A stretch of 64,000 bases of DNA from Blautia sp. (GTDB lineage: Bacteria > Bacillota > Clostridia > Lachnospirales > Lachnospiraceae): positions 1 through 64,000 of the forward strand of contig JAFTPT010000010.1 in assembly GCA_017463155.1 (NCBI GenBank), read 5' to 3'. Shown in pieces: positions 35,587-43,887 of this stretch. A model generated the notes under the pieces. It was not told where the DNA came from. It ran no database searches and saw only the letters and a list, made by a program, of their open reading frames with translations. The position numbers and the translations under genes were made by a program. The stretch's first letter is position 1; every line of letters starts with the position of its first letter.

Positions 35587-36174
35587 ATGAAAAAAAAGCT
35601 GATCTTTGCGACTGGCAACAAGGATAAAATGCGGGAGATCCGCGAGATCATGGCGGACACGGATTATGAAGTGGTCTCCATGAAGGAAGCCGGATTTACA
35701 GGCGACGTGGTGGAGAACGGGACCACCTTTGAGGAGAACGCCCTGATCAAGGCGAGGGCTGTCTGCAAGGCCTGCGGCGAGCTCGTTCTTGCGGATGATT
35801 CCGGTCTGGAGATCGACTATCTCAACAAGGAGCCGGGCATCTATTCCGCCAGATACATGGGCGAGGATACCTCGTACCGCATCAAGAACGCGAACCTGAT
35901 CGAGCGTCTTGCGGGCGTGCCGGACGAGCAGAGGACCGCGAGGTTCGTCTGCGCCATTGCCGCGGTATTCCCGGACGGCACCGAAAAGGTTCTGCGCCGT
36001 ACCATGGAAGGCCGGATCGGCTACGAGGAGAAGGGGCCGAACGGCTTCGGGTACGATCCGATCTTTTTCCTGCCGGAATACGGAAAATACTCGGCGGAGC
36101 TTCCGCGTGAGGAGAAAAACCGCATCAGCCACCGGGGCAAGGCTCTCAGGGCCATGCGGGAAGAACTGGTATGA
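35587..36174 (+). CDS. rdgB: XTP/dITP diphosphatase (non-canonical purine NTPase)
   Basis: A 195-residue Ham1/RdgB enzyme that clears ITP, dITP and XTP before they enter nucleic acid. Conserved segments: IFATGNKDKMREI at the N terminus, FEENALIKARAVCKACGELVLADDSGLEID, and GPNGFGYDPIFFLPEYGK; HRGKAL at the end. GAGGAAACGGAT provides the ribosome site. It lies between the methylase and the metallophosphoesterase on one transcript. Confidence 0.95.
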   Translation: MKKKLIFATGNKDKMREIREIMADTDYEVVSMKEAGFTGDVVENGTTFEENALIKARAVCKACGELVLADDSGLEIDYLNKEPGIYSARYMGEDTSYRIKNANLIERLAGVPDEQRTARFVCAIAAVFPDGTEKVLRRTMEGRIGYEEKGPNGFGYDPIFFLPEYGKYSAELPREEKNRISHRGKALRAMREELV

Positions 36175-36188
36175 GGAGCGGAGAAACC

Positions 36189-36677
36189 ATGAAGATCCTG
36201 GTCGTCAGTGACACACATGGCAGGGATGAGGAACTGGAAACGGTCGTAGAAAGGGAGAAGCCTTTTGACATGCTGATCCACTGCGGAGACGTGGAAGGGC
36301 GGGAGTTCTTTATCGAAGCCCTGGCGGAATGTCCCTGCTGTCTGATCGCAGGGAACAATGACTTTTTTTCGGATCTTCCGCATGAGGATGAAATCACCTT
36401 CTGCGGTCACCGGGCGCTTGTGACCCACGGGCATTACTACGGGGTCTCGCTGGATATTTCCGGCGTGATCGAGGAAGCCGCGAGCCGGGACTGCGATATG
36501 GTGTTTTTCGGACATACGCACAAGCCCGTAACGGCGGAAAAAGGCGGGGTATTCGCGATGAACCCGGGAAGCCTGTCCTACCCGCGCCAGCCGGGGCGAA
36601 AGCCCAGCTACGGGGTCCTCACGGTCAGGGGGGACGGCAGCTATAAGGCGGAGATCCGGTATCTTGAGGATTTCTGA
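36189..36677 (+). CDS. YfcE/MJ0936-type metallophosphoesterase
   Basis: A 162-residue calcineurin-like phosphoesterase. The metal ligands are in VVSDTHGR, IHCGDVEG, GNNDFF, THGHYYGV and FGHTHKP, the full set of the family. The substrate may be a phosphodiester such as a cyclic nucleotide. ATG 36189 with GGAG upstream is preferred; ATG 36171 would overlap the rdgB stop (ATGA) and add six residues. rdgB and this gene are neighbours in many Clostridia, so the pair is a conserved context. Confidence 0.9.
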   Translation: MKILVVSDTHGRDEELETVVEREKPFDMLIHCGDVEGREFFIEALAECPCCLIAGNNDFFSDLPHEDEITFCGHRALVTHGHYYGVSLDISGVIEEAASRDCDMVFFGHTHKPVTAEKGGVFAMNPGSLSYPRQPGRKPSYGVLTVRGDGSYKAEIRYLEDF

Positions 36678-36711
36678 ATAAACCAAAAATTCTAAAAAAC
36701 CAAAAAGGTGT

Positions 36712-36739
36712 TGACTTTTAATTTTCGCTATAATATAAT
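36712..36739 (+). promoter_or_regulatory. Promoter of the tRNA cluster
   Basis: TTGACT (36712-36717), 16 bases, TATAAT (36734-36739), about 60 bases before the first tRNA gene; a second overlapping TATAAT at 36729-36734. Confidence 0.65.
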
Positions 36740-36801
36740 ATTTCTTGCGTCAAATGGCGTTACGTATATCCTGAATCGATTATCGTATAAAATGACTTCA
36801 G

Positions 36802-36876
36802 CGGGGTGTGGCTCAGCTTGGCTAGAGCGCCTGGTTTGGGACCAGGAGGCCGCAGGTTCGAATCCTGTCACCCCGA
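36802..36876 (+). tRNA. tRNA-Pro (anticodon TGG)
   Basis: Acceptor CGGGGTG pairs with CACCCCG, the anticodon arm is CCTGG-TTTGGGA-CCAGG, and the T arm has GGTTCGAATCC. No CCA encoded. Confidence 0.95.
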
Positions 36877-36908
36877 TTGCTGCAGGCATTTTACCGTTCA
36901 GCGTATAT

Positions 36909-36979
36909 GCGGGTGTAGTTCAATGGTAGAACACCAGCCTTCCAAGCTGGACACGTGGGTTCGATTCCCATCACCCGCT
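36909..36979 (+). tRNA. tRNA-Gly (anticodon TCC)
   Basis: Acceptor GCGGGTG/CACCCGC, anticodon arm CCAGC-CTTCCAA-GCTGG, T loop GTTCGATTC. No CCA encoded. Confidence 0.95.
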
Positions 36980-37005
36980 TCTCTGGGAAAACAGCAGAGG
37001 GGTTT

Positions 37006-37079
<74 letters not shown>

Positions 37080-37083
37080 CTGT

Positions 37084-37158
37084 GGTGGGTATAGCGCAGT
37101 TGGTTAGCGCGCCAGATTGTGGCTCTGGAGGCCCAGGGTTCGAATCCCTGTACCCACC
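37084..37158 (+). tRNA. tRNA-His (anticodon GTG)
   Basis: The extra 5' G at 37084 opposes discriminator C at 37158, as required for His tRNA; acceptor GTGGGTA/TACCCAC; anticodon arm CCAGA-TTGTGGC-TCTGG. No CCA encoded. Confidence 0.95.
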
Positions 37159-37166
37159 CTTGCCAT

Positions 37167-37238
37167 TGGGCTATCGCCAAGCGGTAAGGCACAGCACTTT
37201 GACTGCTGCATTCGCTGGTTCGAATCCAGCTAGCCCAG
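37167..37238 (+). tRNA. tRNA-Gln (anticodon TTG)
   Basis: Acceptor TGGGCTA/TAGCCCA, anticodon arm CAGCA-CTTTGAC-TGCTG, T loop GTTCGAATC. No CCA encoded. Confidence 0.95.
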
Positions 37239-37245
37239 TCTATAT

Positions 37246-37318
37246 GGAGCATTAGCTCAGGTGGTAGAGCACTTGACTTTTAATCAAGTTGTCCGGGGTT
37301 CGAGCCCCCGATGCTTCA
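37246..37318 (+). tRNA. tRNA-Lys (anticodon TTT)
   Basis: Acceptor GGAGCAT/ATGCTTC, anticodon arm CTTGA-CTTTTAA-TCAAG, T loop GTTCGAGCC. No CCA encoded. Confidence 0.95.
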
Positions 37319-37323
37319 TGGAT

Positions 37324-37353
37324 GGCGGAAAGCATGGCTTTCCGCCTTTTTTT
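37324..37353 (+). terminator. Terminator of the tRNA operon
   Basis: GGCGGAAAGC and GCTTTCCGCC pair around ATG, followed by seven T. Confidence 0.85.
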
Positions 37354-37366
37354 ACAATTCCATACT

Positions 37367-37582
37367 ATGATGTTGGGGTCAAAAGGTATTTTGCCCCCAA
37401 CTGATGCCCACGAATTGCGCCGTTTCTGCGAAACTCTCGCAATTCTGCGAACATTCGCAATCCGCTGATTTTCCTGATAATATCAGGAAAACCGCTGCTT
37501 GCTCATGTTCGGGCGGGTCCCAAGGTCATGCCCCGATACATGCAAGCATGATCGGTTCATGACTTTTTGACCCTGGCATCAT
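37367..37582. mobile_element. MITE-like element with terminal inverted repeats
   Basis: A 216-base non-coding stretch whose ends are imperfect inverted repeats: ATGATGTTGGGGTCAAAAGG on the left and, inverted from the right end, ATGATGCCAGGGTCAAAAAG (16 of 20 match). Both ends are flanked by ACT (37364-37366 and 37583-37585), a possible 3-bp target duplication. The interior holds short palindromic patches and no reading frame. It ends seven bases before tRNA-Leu, separating that tRNA from the other six and from any consensus promoter. Non-autonomous; no transposase is in the window. Confidence 0.6.
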
Positions 37583-37589
37583 ACTATTT

Positions 37590-37669
37590 GCGGATATGGC
37601 GGAATTGGCAGACGCGCCAGATTTAGGTTCTGGTGGGAGACCGTGCAGGTTCGAGTCCTGTTATCCGCA
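37590..37669 (+). tRNA. tRNA-Leu (anticodon TAG)
   Basis: Acceptor GCGGATA/TATCCGC, long variable arm, anticodon arm CCAGA-TTTAGGT-TCTGG, T loop GTTCGAGTC. No CCA encoded. Stands apart from the six-tRNA operon. Confidence 0.95.
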
Positions 37670-37747
37670 CTGATCAATTTTCAGAAAGTCCGGTGTTTCC
37701 GGGCTTTCTGCATAACTGGTAATAATCACATAATGAGGAGTAGGACC

Positions 37748-40255
37748 ATGAAAAAGAAACAAAGGATACTTGCATTGGCGCTTACATTGATGCTGCCGTT
37801 GGGTACGGTATGCACCGCCATGGCAGAAGCGGAGATTGCAGATACGGCTGATGTGATTGAGAATGATTCCATCTCGCTGTTCTCTGATCCCGATGCACAG
37901 AAAATGATCGACGATGCCGCGGAGGAGGCGCGTGAAAACGGCTGGTCTGAGCTGATAATTCCCGAAAGCATCCATCACATCGGCCGGGAGTTTATCTCGG
38001 AGAACGCGCTTGCCGTCGGCCAGGCACTGATCGACAGGGGATACCAGGCCTACATTACCGGAGGAGCCGTACGTGATATGATCCTCGGTATGTCGGTCAA
38101 TGATTTTGACATTGCTACGGACGCACCGGAGGAGCTCTGGGAGGAACTTTTCGGCGATGATCTGTTCCTCCACGGCGCCGAGGGCACGGAACTCCAGTTC
38201 GGGGTCGTGACGTACAACGGCGAGGGAATCGACCTTGCCCCGATCCGCAACGTACCTGATTATCTGATCGGCACGCCCGGCGTGCCGGAGACGGATCCCG
38301 AGTCTCCGATCGGAGACACTCCGTTGTATGACACCTATGGCCGGGATCTGACCATCAACTCGCTGTACTATGATCTGACTACTGGGGATGTTCTGGACTA
38401 TCACGGCGGTCTGCGCGACATTCAGGATCAGGTTCTCCGGGCAATCGGCGATGTAGAGATACAGCTGGAGCATTCTCCTTCGCGGATCATCCGCTATATA
38501 CGGTTTCTCTCCCGCTATGAAGGCAGCACCCTTGCACCGGATCTTGATGCTGCTATGGAGGAGCATGCGCTGGACTATGCCAGGAGTATGGAACCGTCCG
38601 ACGCACAGAATCAGCTCCGCAGGCTCTGGATCGGCGGATATGCCGCGACCTGCTTCGACACGATGATGGATTACGGTCTGATCGCGTATTTCTATCCCAG
38701 TGTGGCCGACCGCTGTGCGGACGAAGCCTATCAGGAAGAGGTCCGTGCTGCTCTGACAGAGCTTGACGCGGCCTATGACAGGGATGAAACGGTCTGGACG
38801 GCCATGGGTACGGCTGCCATCGTGCTGCCGGCCGTCCGTGATAAATTGGATTCCATGAGCAAAGAGGACGCCATAGAGGAAGTTCTTCAGCAGATGGATC
38901 CCGTGTACGGCTTCTATGGCACCGAGAGGGAAGATACGGCGGAACGTCTTACGGAACTTCTTTCTCTCGAAGAGAAGGAGTCTTTGACAGCCAGTATCTT
39001 TGACAATGAAGAGATCAACCGTCTGATCGACGAAAACTACCAGCAGGTGCTGGAGAACGGATATGCCGAGCTTCGCATTCCCATGTCTCTGCATGGCATC
39101 ACCGAGGAGGCATTCACCGCGAACAGCCTCGAGGTCGGTCAGAAGCTGCTTGACAACGGCTATGAGGCCTACGTGGTCGGCGGCTGTAACCGGGATTTCA
39201 TCATGGGGACGGAGAGCAACGACATCGACATTACGACCAACGCGACGGTAGAGCAGCAGAGGGAACTCTTTGGCGACGCATTCGAAACCCATATGGGCGG
39301 CGGCCGGGTATTCGGCGGCGTTGTATACCCGGATGAACTGGTGGATCTGGCGACCTACCAGAATGTGCCTGCTGCGTTTTACGGGCTGGACGGCATACCG
39401 GAGTTTGATCCTTCCGAGACCACCAGTTCTTCTGTCGTGCTGGATTCCTTCCAGCGTGATCTGACGATGAATGCGATCTACTATGATCTCTCCAACGGGG
39501 ATCTGGTGGATTTCCACGGAGGCATCCACGACATCCGCGACCATATCCTGAACACCATGGTGGACGGCCAGGTCGCGGTGAAGGATGACGGCCGGAGAGC
39601 TGTGCGCGCCATCCGTTTCAAGGCACGATATGGTTTTGATTTCTCCGAGAGTCTGGACAAGGCGATCCGTGAGTACGGAGCGGAAGTAATCGGAAATATG
39701 CAGCGGGAGGACCTTACCTACAATGCCGCCAGTATGATGTACGCGGGCTACGCCTTAAAGTCCTGGAGGATCCTTGCGGATTATGAACTCCTCGATGACA
39801 TCTATCCGCCTCTGATCCGTCTGGCGGACGACGCGGATTATGAGAGCTACCTGGAAAAAGCGCTGGGCTATATGGATGAGCTCCGCAGCGACAGTGGCGA
39901 AAACGTGTCTGAAACATTGGCCCTGCTGGTCTTCTTGCAGCCGGAGATCGACCGCCGGGCGGAAAAATCCGGTTACGAGACCGCCCTGCACGGTGTGCTT
40001 GATGAACAGGAAACAAGCTTTGATCTGGAAAACATGCGGGAGGCTCTCGAAGCGACCTCCCTCCTGGCCCACGATATGGAGAATATTTCCTCCCGGTTCC
40101 TGCGGGATTCGGTCCGGCAGTCGGAGTACTTTGAGGATGCGCGGGCACTTCTGAACATGAAGGCTCTGTCAGACGCATCTCTGGAGAAGCAGGCTGCGTT
40201 CTGGGCGGAGCAGGACGGAATGGCCGACGAAGACATACTGGACGAGGCTGCATAA
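37748..40255 (+). CDS. Exported protein with two tandem tRNA-nucleotidyltransferase (CCA-adding)-like modules
   Basis: An 835-residue protein with a clear signal peptide (MKKKQRILALALTLMLPLGT, cleavage near AMA at residues 24-26). Two homologous units of about 375 residues follow. Unit 1: GGAVRD (105-110), catalytic pair DFD (119-121), GRDLTIN (198-204), HSPSRIIRYIRFLSRY. Unit 2: GGCNRD (478-483), DID (492-494), QRDLTMN (569-575), RRAVRAIRFKARYGFDF. These are the class II poly(A) polymerase/CCA-adding signatures. CCA-adding enzymes are cytoplasmic, single-unit and unsecreted; an exported, duplicated version is unexpected. GAGGAG precedes ATG 37748. It follows tRNA-Leu by 78 bases. Confidence 0.8.
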   Translation: MKKKQRILALALTLMLPLGTVCTAMAEAEIADTADVIENDSISLFSDPDAQKMIDDAAEEARENGWSELIIPESIHHIGREFISENALAVGQALIDRGYQAYITGGAVRDMILGMSVNDFDIATDAPEELWEELFGDDLFLHGAEGTELQFGVVTYNGEGIDLAPIRNVPDYLIGTPGVPETDPESPIGDTPLYDTYGRDLTINSLYYDLTTGDVLDYHGGLRDIQDQVLRAIGDVEIQLEHSPSRIIRYIRFLSRYEGSTLAPDLDAAMEEHALDYARSMEPSDAQNQLRRLWIGGYAATCFDTMMDYGLIAYFYPSVADRCADEAYQEEVRAALTELDAAYDRDETVWTAMGTAAIVLPAVRDKLDSMSKEDAIEEVLQQMDPVYGFYGTEREDTAERLTELLSLEEKESLTASIFDNEEINRLIDENYQQVLENGYAELRIPMSLHGITEEAFTANSLEVGQKLLDNGYEAYVVGGCNRDFIMGTESNDIDITTNATVEQQRELFGDAFETHMGGGRVFGGVVYPDELVDLATYQNVPAAFYGLDGIPEFDPSETTSSSVVLDSFQRDLTMNAIYYDLSNGDLVDFHGGIHDIRDHILNTMVDGQVAVKDDGRRAVRAIRFKARYGFDFSESLDKAIREYGAEVIGNMQREDLTYNAASMMYAGYALKSWRILADYELLDDIYPPLIRLADDADYESYLEKALGYMDELRSDSGENVSETLALLVFLQPEIDRRAEKSGYETALHGVLDEQETSFDLENMREALEATSLLAHDMENISSRFLRDSVRQSEYFEDARALLNMKALSDASLEKQAAFWAEQDGMADEDILDEAA

Positions 40256-40381
40256 GCGGTTAGAAGCCGGGATAAGAACTGCAATGAATAGCCCGCAGGA
40301 GAACAACTGCAATTTACAGAAAAAAACTGTGTAGTCTTTTTCGTACAGCAGTGCTATACTTTATTCAGGCAAACGCTATCA

Positions 40382-40443
40382 GGGTTTCTATACGAGACTC
40401 AAAAGCGAAAACCCCAAAGGGTGCGATCCTTTGGGGTTTTCTT
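40382..40443 (+). repeat. 62-bp dispersed repeat with terminator hairpin, copy 1
   Basis: Matches 52143-52204 at 57 of 62 positions. It contains a perfect 14-bp stem GAAAACCCCAAAGG/CCTTTGGGGTTTTC with a 7-base loop, then a short T-rich tail. The group II intron begins two bases after this copy. Confidence 0.8.
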
Positions 40444-40444
40444 A

Positions 40445-42340
40445 GTGTGCCCGGCGGGCGCACGTTCTAAAGGGTGAAAGTCCCTGATCCGCCCGGCAGT
40501 GGGAAGGATGCAGCCAGAGGCAAGGGCGCCGCCGTGAGGTGTGGGTCTGAAGGAAGCCCGAGGCAAAGCACTGGCCTGACGAACAGGAATCCCGAACAGG
40601 CTGTGAAGCGTGGAGGAGGCTGCTGAACATGCCAAAGTCCAATAACTGCACGGAACGCCAACAGTAGACGGGACAGGTATAAGTGTGAAAGAACGTGTGG
40701 GTACCCGGGGAGATCTCACGGACGCGGCAAAGACGATACAACATTCGCCGTCGTGGAGTAAAGCTTGCCGTGAGAAGTCAGCAGAGCCCATAGTACAATA
40801 CCCGATGGCTTAAGACATTGGGGAAGGGGCGAACAGTAGGAGGTGCCATTCTCAAATGGAAACCGGACATGGATTTAAGTACAGACAACTTCATATCGAG
40901 GACTACCTGAGAGAGATACCTGCGGAACAGGAAAGGGTATCAGGAGTGTACGCCCATGAATGGATTACCGGGGACACTGACACCAATGCGAACTTTTGGA
41001 CGGACAACCTGCTCGATACCATTCTCAGAAGCGACAATCTGAATGCCGCCTATAAGAGGGTGAAGGCAAACAACGGAGCCGGCGGAGTTGATGGAATGCA
41101 GGTGGATGAACTTTTACCCTACCTGAGACAACACCGGAACGAGCTGATCGAGCAGCTGAGGAGAGGAAAATACAAACCCAATCCGGTCCGGCGGGTAGAA
41201 ATACCCAAGGAGGAGAAAGGCAAGGTCAGAAAGTTAGGCATACCGTCGTGCGTGGACAGACTGATTCAGCAGGCGATATCACAGGAACTGACGCCCATCT
41301 TCGAAAAGCAGTTTTCAGACAACAGTTTCGGATTTCGGCCGGGAAGAAGCACACACGATGCCATCAGGAGGTGTAAACAATTCGCTGATGAGGGCTATGT
41401 GTATGTGGTCAGCATGGACTTACAAGCCTACTTTGACACAGTTAATCACAGCAAGCTCATAGAGGTGTTGTCGAGGACGATCAAAGACGGGCGGGTAATC
41501 TCACTAATACACAAATTTCTGAACGCCAGGGTTATGGAGTATGGTGGGTTCCATCCAACGGAAGAGGGGGTCCCGCAGGGGGGCCATTAAGTCCGCTGTG
41601 TGGGAACGTCATGCTTAACGAACTGGATAAGGAACTGGAGCGAAGAGGGCATAAGTTCGTAAGGTACGCCGACGACTGCATGATTCTGTGCAAAAGCAGG
41701 AAGAGTGCAGAGCGGACGTTGGAGAAGATCGTGCCATTTATTACAGATAAGCTCTTTCTGAAAGTCAATCTCCAGAAAACTACAGTATGTCATATCAGCA
41801 AGGTAAAATATCTGGGATACGGCTTCTACCGATACAAAGGTAAATGCCGCTTTCGGGTGCATCCGAAGTCAGTGGAGAAATTCAAAAATAATCTGAGGAT
41901 GCTGACCGCCAGAGGGAACAAGTGGAGCAATCCGGTAAGGGAGAAGAAACTCAATGAGGCTGTCAGAGGGTGGATTAATCACTTCCGGTATGCGGACATG
42001 AAGGGCCTTATGGAGAATCTGGACGAGTGGCTGCGCCACAGAATCCGGGTAGTGTACTGGAAACAATGGAAAAGGGTGCGAACGAGGTATAAAATGCTAA
42101 GGGCGCTACACCTGCCGGAATGGAAGGTACATGAAATGGCAAACTGCAGAAAAGGTACGTGGAGGGCGGCGGCAATGCTCAACTCAGCGCTCACCAAAAC
42201 AATAATAGTGGACAGACTCGGATATCCATCCTTATCAGCCCACTATCTAAAAGTTCGTGTAAACTATTGAACCGCCGTATACCGAACGGTACGTACGGTG
42301 GTGTGGAAGGGGAGGGTCAAATCTCCCCTATCCGATTAAC
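40445..42340 (+). mobile_element. Group II intron inserted directly after a terminator
   Basis: The 5' end GTGTGCCCGG fits the GUGYG consensus, and the first 400 bases are the structured ribozyme part. After the reverse transcriptase, the 3' part has a domain V-like hairpin (GAACCGCCGTATACCGAAC and onward through GTACGGTGG, about 42270-42303) and a domain VI-like stem (GGGGAGGG/TCTCCCC). The 3' end is at 42336-42340; the exact base is uncertain. The insertion point just past an intrinsic terminator stem is the target preference known for class C introns; the intron class is otherwise not determined. Confidence 0.8.
40856..42270 (+). pseudogene. Group II intron reverse transcriptase/maturase, frameshifted
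   Basis: About 470 residues in all. The first part has the finger and palm blocks (ANNGAGGVDGMQVDEL, GKVRKLGIPSCVDRLIQQA, DNSFGFRPGRSTHDAI) and runs to EEGVPQGGH then TAA. In the next frame the rest follows: MLNELDKELERRGHKFVRYA, YADDCMI active site, thumb/maturase domain and the conserved end RLGYPSLSAHYLKVRVNY. GVPQGGPLSPL is expected, so one C is missing at about 41584. No HNH endonuclease domain is seen. As written it lacks the second half of the catalytic site and the intron would be immobile unless helped in trans. Confidence 0.88.
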
Positions 42341-42351
42341 TTAGGCCCGAC

Positions 42352-42383
42352 AAAAATTAATCTAAACGTTTAGATTAATTTTT
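42352..42383. promoter_or_regulatory. 32-bp perfect palindrome with LacI-type core
   Basis: AAAAATTAATCTAAAC and its exact inverse meet at 42367/42368. The centre CTAAACGTTTAG resembles LacI-family operators (AAACGTTT with central CG). It lies just behind the intron and 260 bases before the UroD-family operon. A LacI-type gene is 7.5 kb downstream. It could also be an AT-rich terminator. From here to 42642 the sequence is AT-rich with several TATAAT-like boxes and no gene. Confidence 0.5.
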
Positions 42384-42642
42384 TCTCATAACGGTTGCGG
42401 TCCTTGCTTTTTTTGCTATAATGAGCATACAGAGAAACGATCACAGACACATATTAAATATATCATACAGATTATATATTTCAATATACGAAGTATTTTT
42501 TTGCGCAAAAAACAGTTAATTTATATCATAAAATGCATGTTGAGTGATATAATATATATTGCATAATTTAAAAAACTATGATATATTAGCTATACAATAT
42601 AATGGTGCAGGTAATAAAACGAATAAAACGGAGGGAAATTTC

Positions 42643-43887
42643 ATGACATCGAGAGAACGAGTGCTTGCTTCCATCAACCACAAGGATGCGGACTATGTTC
42701 CACTGGACCTGGGCAGCAACGTAAGCGCGGGTATCAGCGGGCAGGCGTATTCAAACCTGAAAAAGTATCTTGGTATTGATCATGGTCATACACGGATCTA
42801 TGACGTGGCACAGCAGGTAGCACTGCCGGAAATTGAGATACTGGACATGATCGGCGCAGATGTACTGGATGTAGCCAGAGTCGTGAATGTATCAGATGAT
42901 GACTGGTATGACGTACGATATACAAACGGTACATTGGTACAGTGGCCCAGCTGGTTCAAACCGAGAAGAAACCCTGATAACTCCTTTGACTATTATGATT
43001 CCGAGGGTACGCATATCGCCAAGATGGCAGCGGATGGAATCTGCTTCGACCAGTGCTGCTTTCCATATGCAGATGATTTTCCGACAGACTTTAAAGATCT
43101 GAAAAAAACCATGGCCAAGGTTCATTGGAGCAAGCTTGCACATGGCCCCTGGGATCACCAGACAGAGGAGAACTTCTGGCCGGAACTTCGAAAGCGCTGC
43201 CAGATCCTCCGCAATTCGACAGACAGAGCTTTGATGATCACCTGCGGATGCAATTTCTTTGAATGGGGAACCTTCCTTCGGGGGATGGTGAACTTCCTTG
43301 TCGATATTTACGAGGACCCCGAGACGGTTATTGAGATGAACGAGGCGCTTCTGGAGATTCATCTGGAACTGGTGGCGAAGACCTGCGAGTACCTGGATGG
43401 AGTTGTGGATATCGTACGGTTTGGCGACGATCTGGGAATGAATCAGAATATGTTTATGTCTCTCGAGAAATACCGCGAGGTGTTCAAACCCTTCCACACC
43501 AAACTGAATGAGTACGTACACACCCATAGCAGCATGAAGACCTTCCTGCATTCCTGCGGCGCAATCTTCCCGCTGATCGGGGACCTTGCGGAAGCGGGCT
43601 TTGATATTCTGAATCCGGTGCAGACATCAGCTTCCGGCATGGATCCTCAAAAACTGAAAGACACCTGGGGAAAGGATATCTGCTTCTGGGGAGGTGGGTG
43701 CAACACCCGGAAGATCCTGAATCTTTCCACGCCAAAGGAGGTATATGAGTACACCCGGAGAATGATCGATATCTTCTATAAAGACGGAGGATTTGTATTC
43801 AATCAGGAGCACAACATTCTGGGAGATGTTCCTCCGGAGAACCTTATGGCTATGTACAAGGCGGTGGATGATGCAAGGCATGGCTGA
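42643..43887 (+). CDS. UroD/MtaA-family protein (uroporphyrinogen decarboxylase superfamily)
   Basis: A 414-residue TIM-barrel protein of the group that includes cobamide- and methyl-transfer proteins rather than true heme decarboxylases. Start MTSRERVLASINHKDADYVP is typical of MtaA/CmuA-like members, as are FLHSCGAIFPLIGDLAEAGF and FDILNPVQTSASGMDPQKLK; the His-x-Cys of HSCG would bind the zinc that activates a thiol. It opens an operon with an amidohydrolase and a sugar-type ABC transporter, so it probably acts on an imported compound, not on heme. GGAGGG precedes ATG 42643; the upstream frame extension has no site. Substrate unknown. Confidence 0.82.
   Translation: MTSRERVLASINHKDADYVPLDLGSNVSAGISGQAYSNLKKYLGIDHGHTRIYDVAQQVALPEIEILDMIGADVLDVARVVNVSDDDWYDVRYTNGTLVQWPSWFKPRRNPDNSFDYYDSEGTHIAKMAADGICFDQCCFPYADDFPTDFKDLKKTMAKVHWSKLAHGPWDHQTEENFWPELRKRCQILRNSTDRALMITCGCNFFEWGTFLRGMVNFLVDIYEDPETVIEMNEALLEIHLELVAKTCEYLDGVVDIVRFGDDLGMNQNMFMSLEKYREVFKPFHTKLNEYVHTHSSMKTFLHSCGAIFPLIGDLAEAGFDILNPVQTSASGMDPQKLKDTWGKDICFWGGGCNTRKILNLSTPKEVYEYTRRMIDIFYKDGGFVFNQEHNILGDVPPENLMAMYKAVDDARHG

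Noticed and set aside
36171..36188. ATG 36171 as start of the metallophosphoesterase
   Set aside because: It would overlap the rdgB stop (ATGA), but the ATG at 36189 has a better ribosome site and begins with the family start MKILVVSDTHG.
37661..39544. Minus-strand open reading of about 620 codons
   Set aside because: Antisense to the exported double nucleotidyltransferase, which has motifs, signal peptide and ribosome site.
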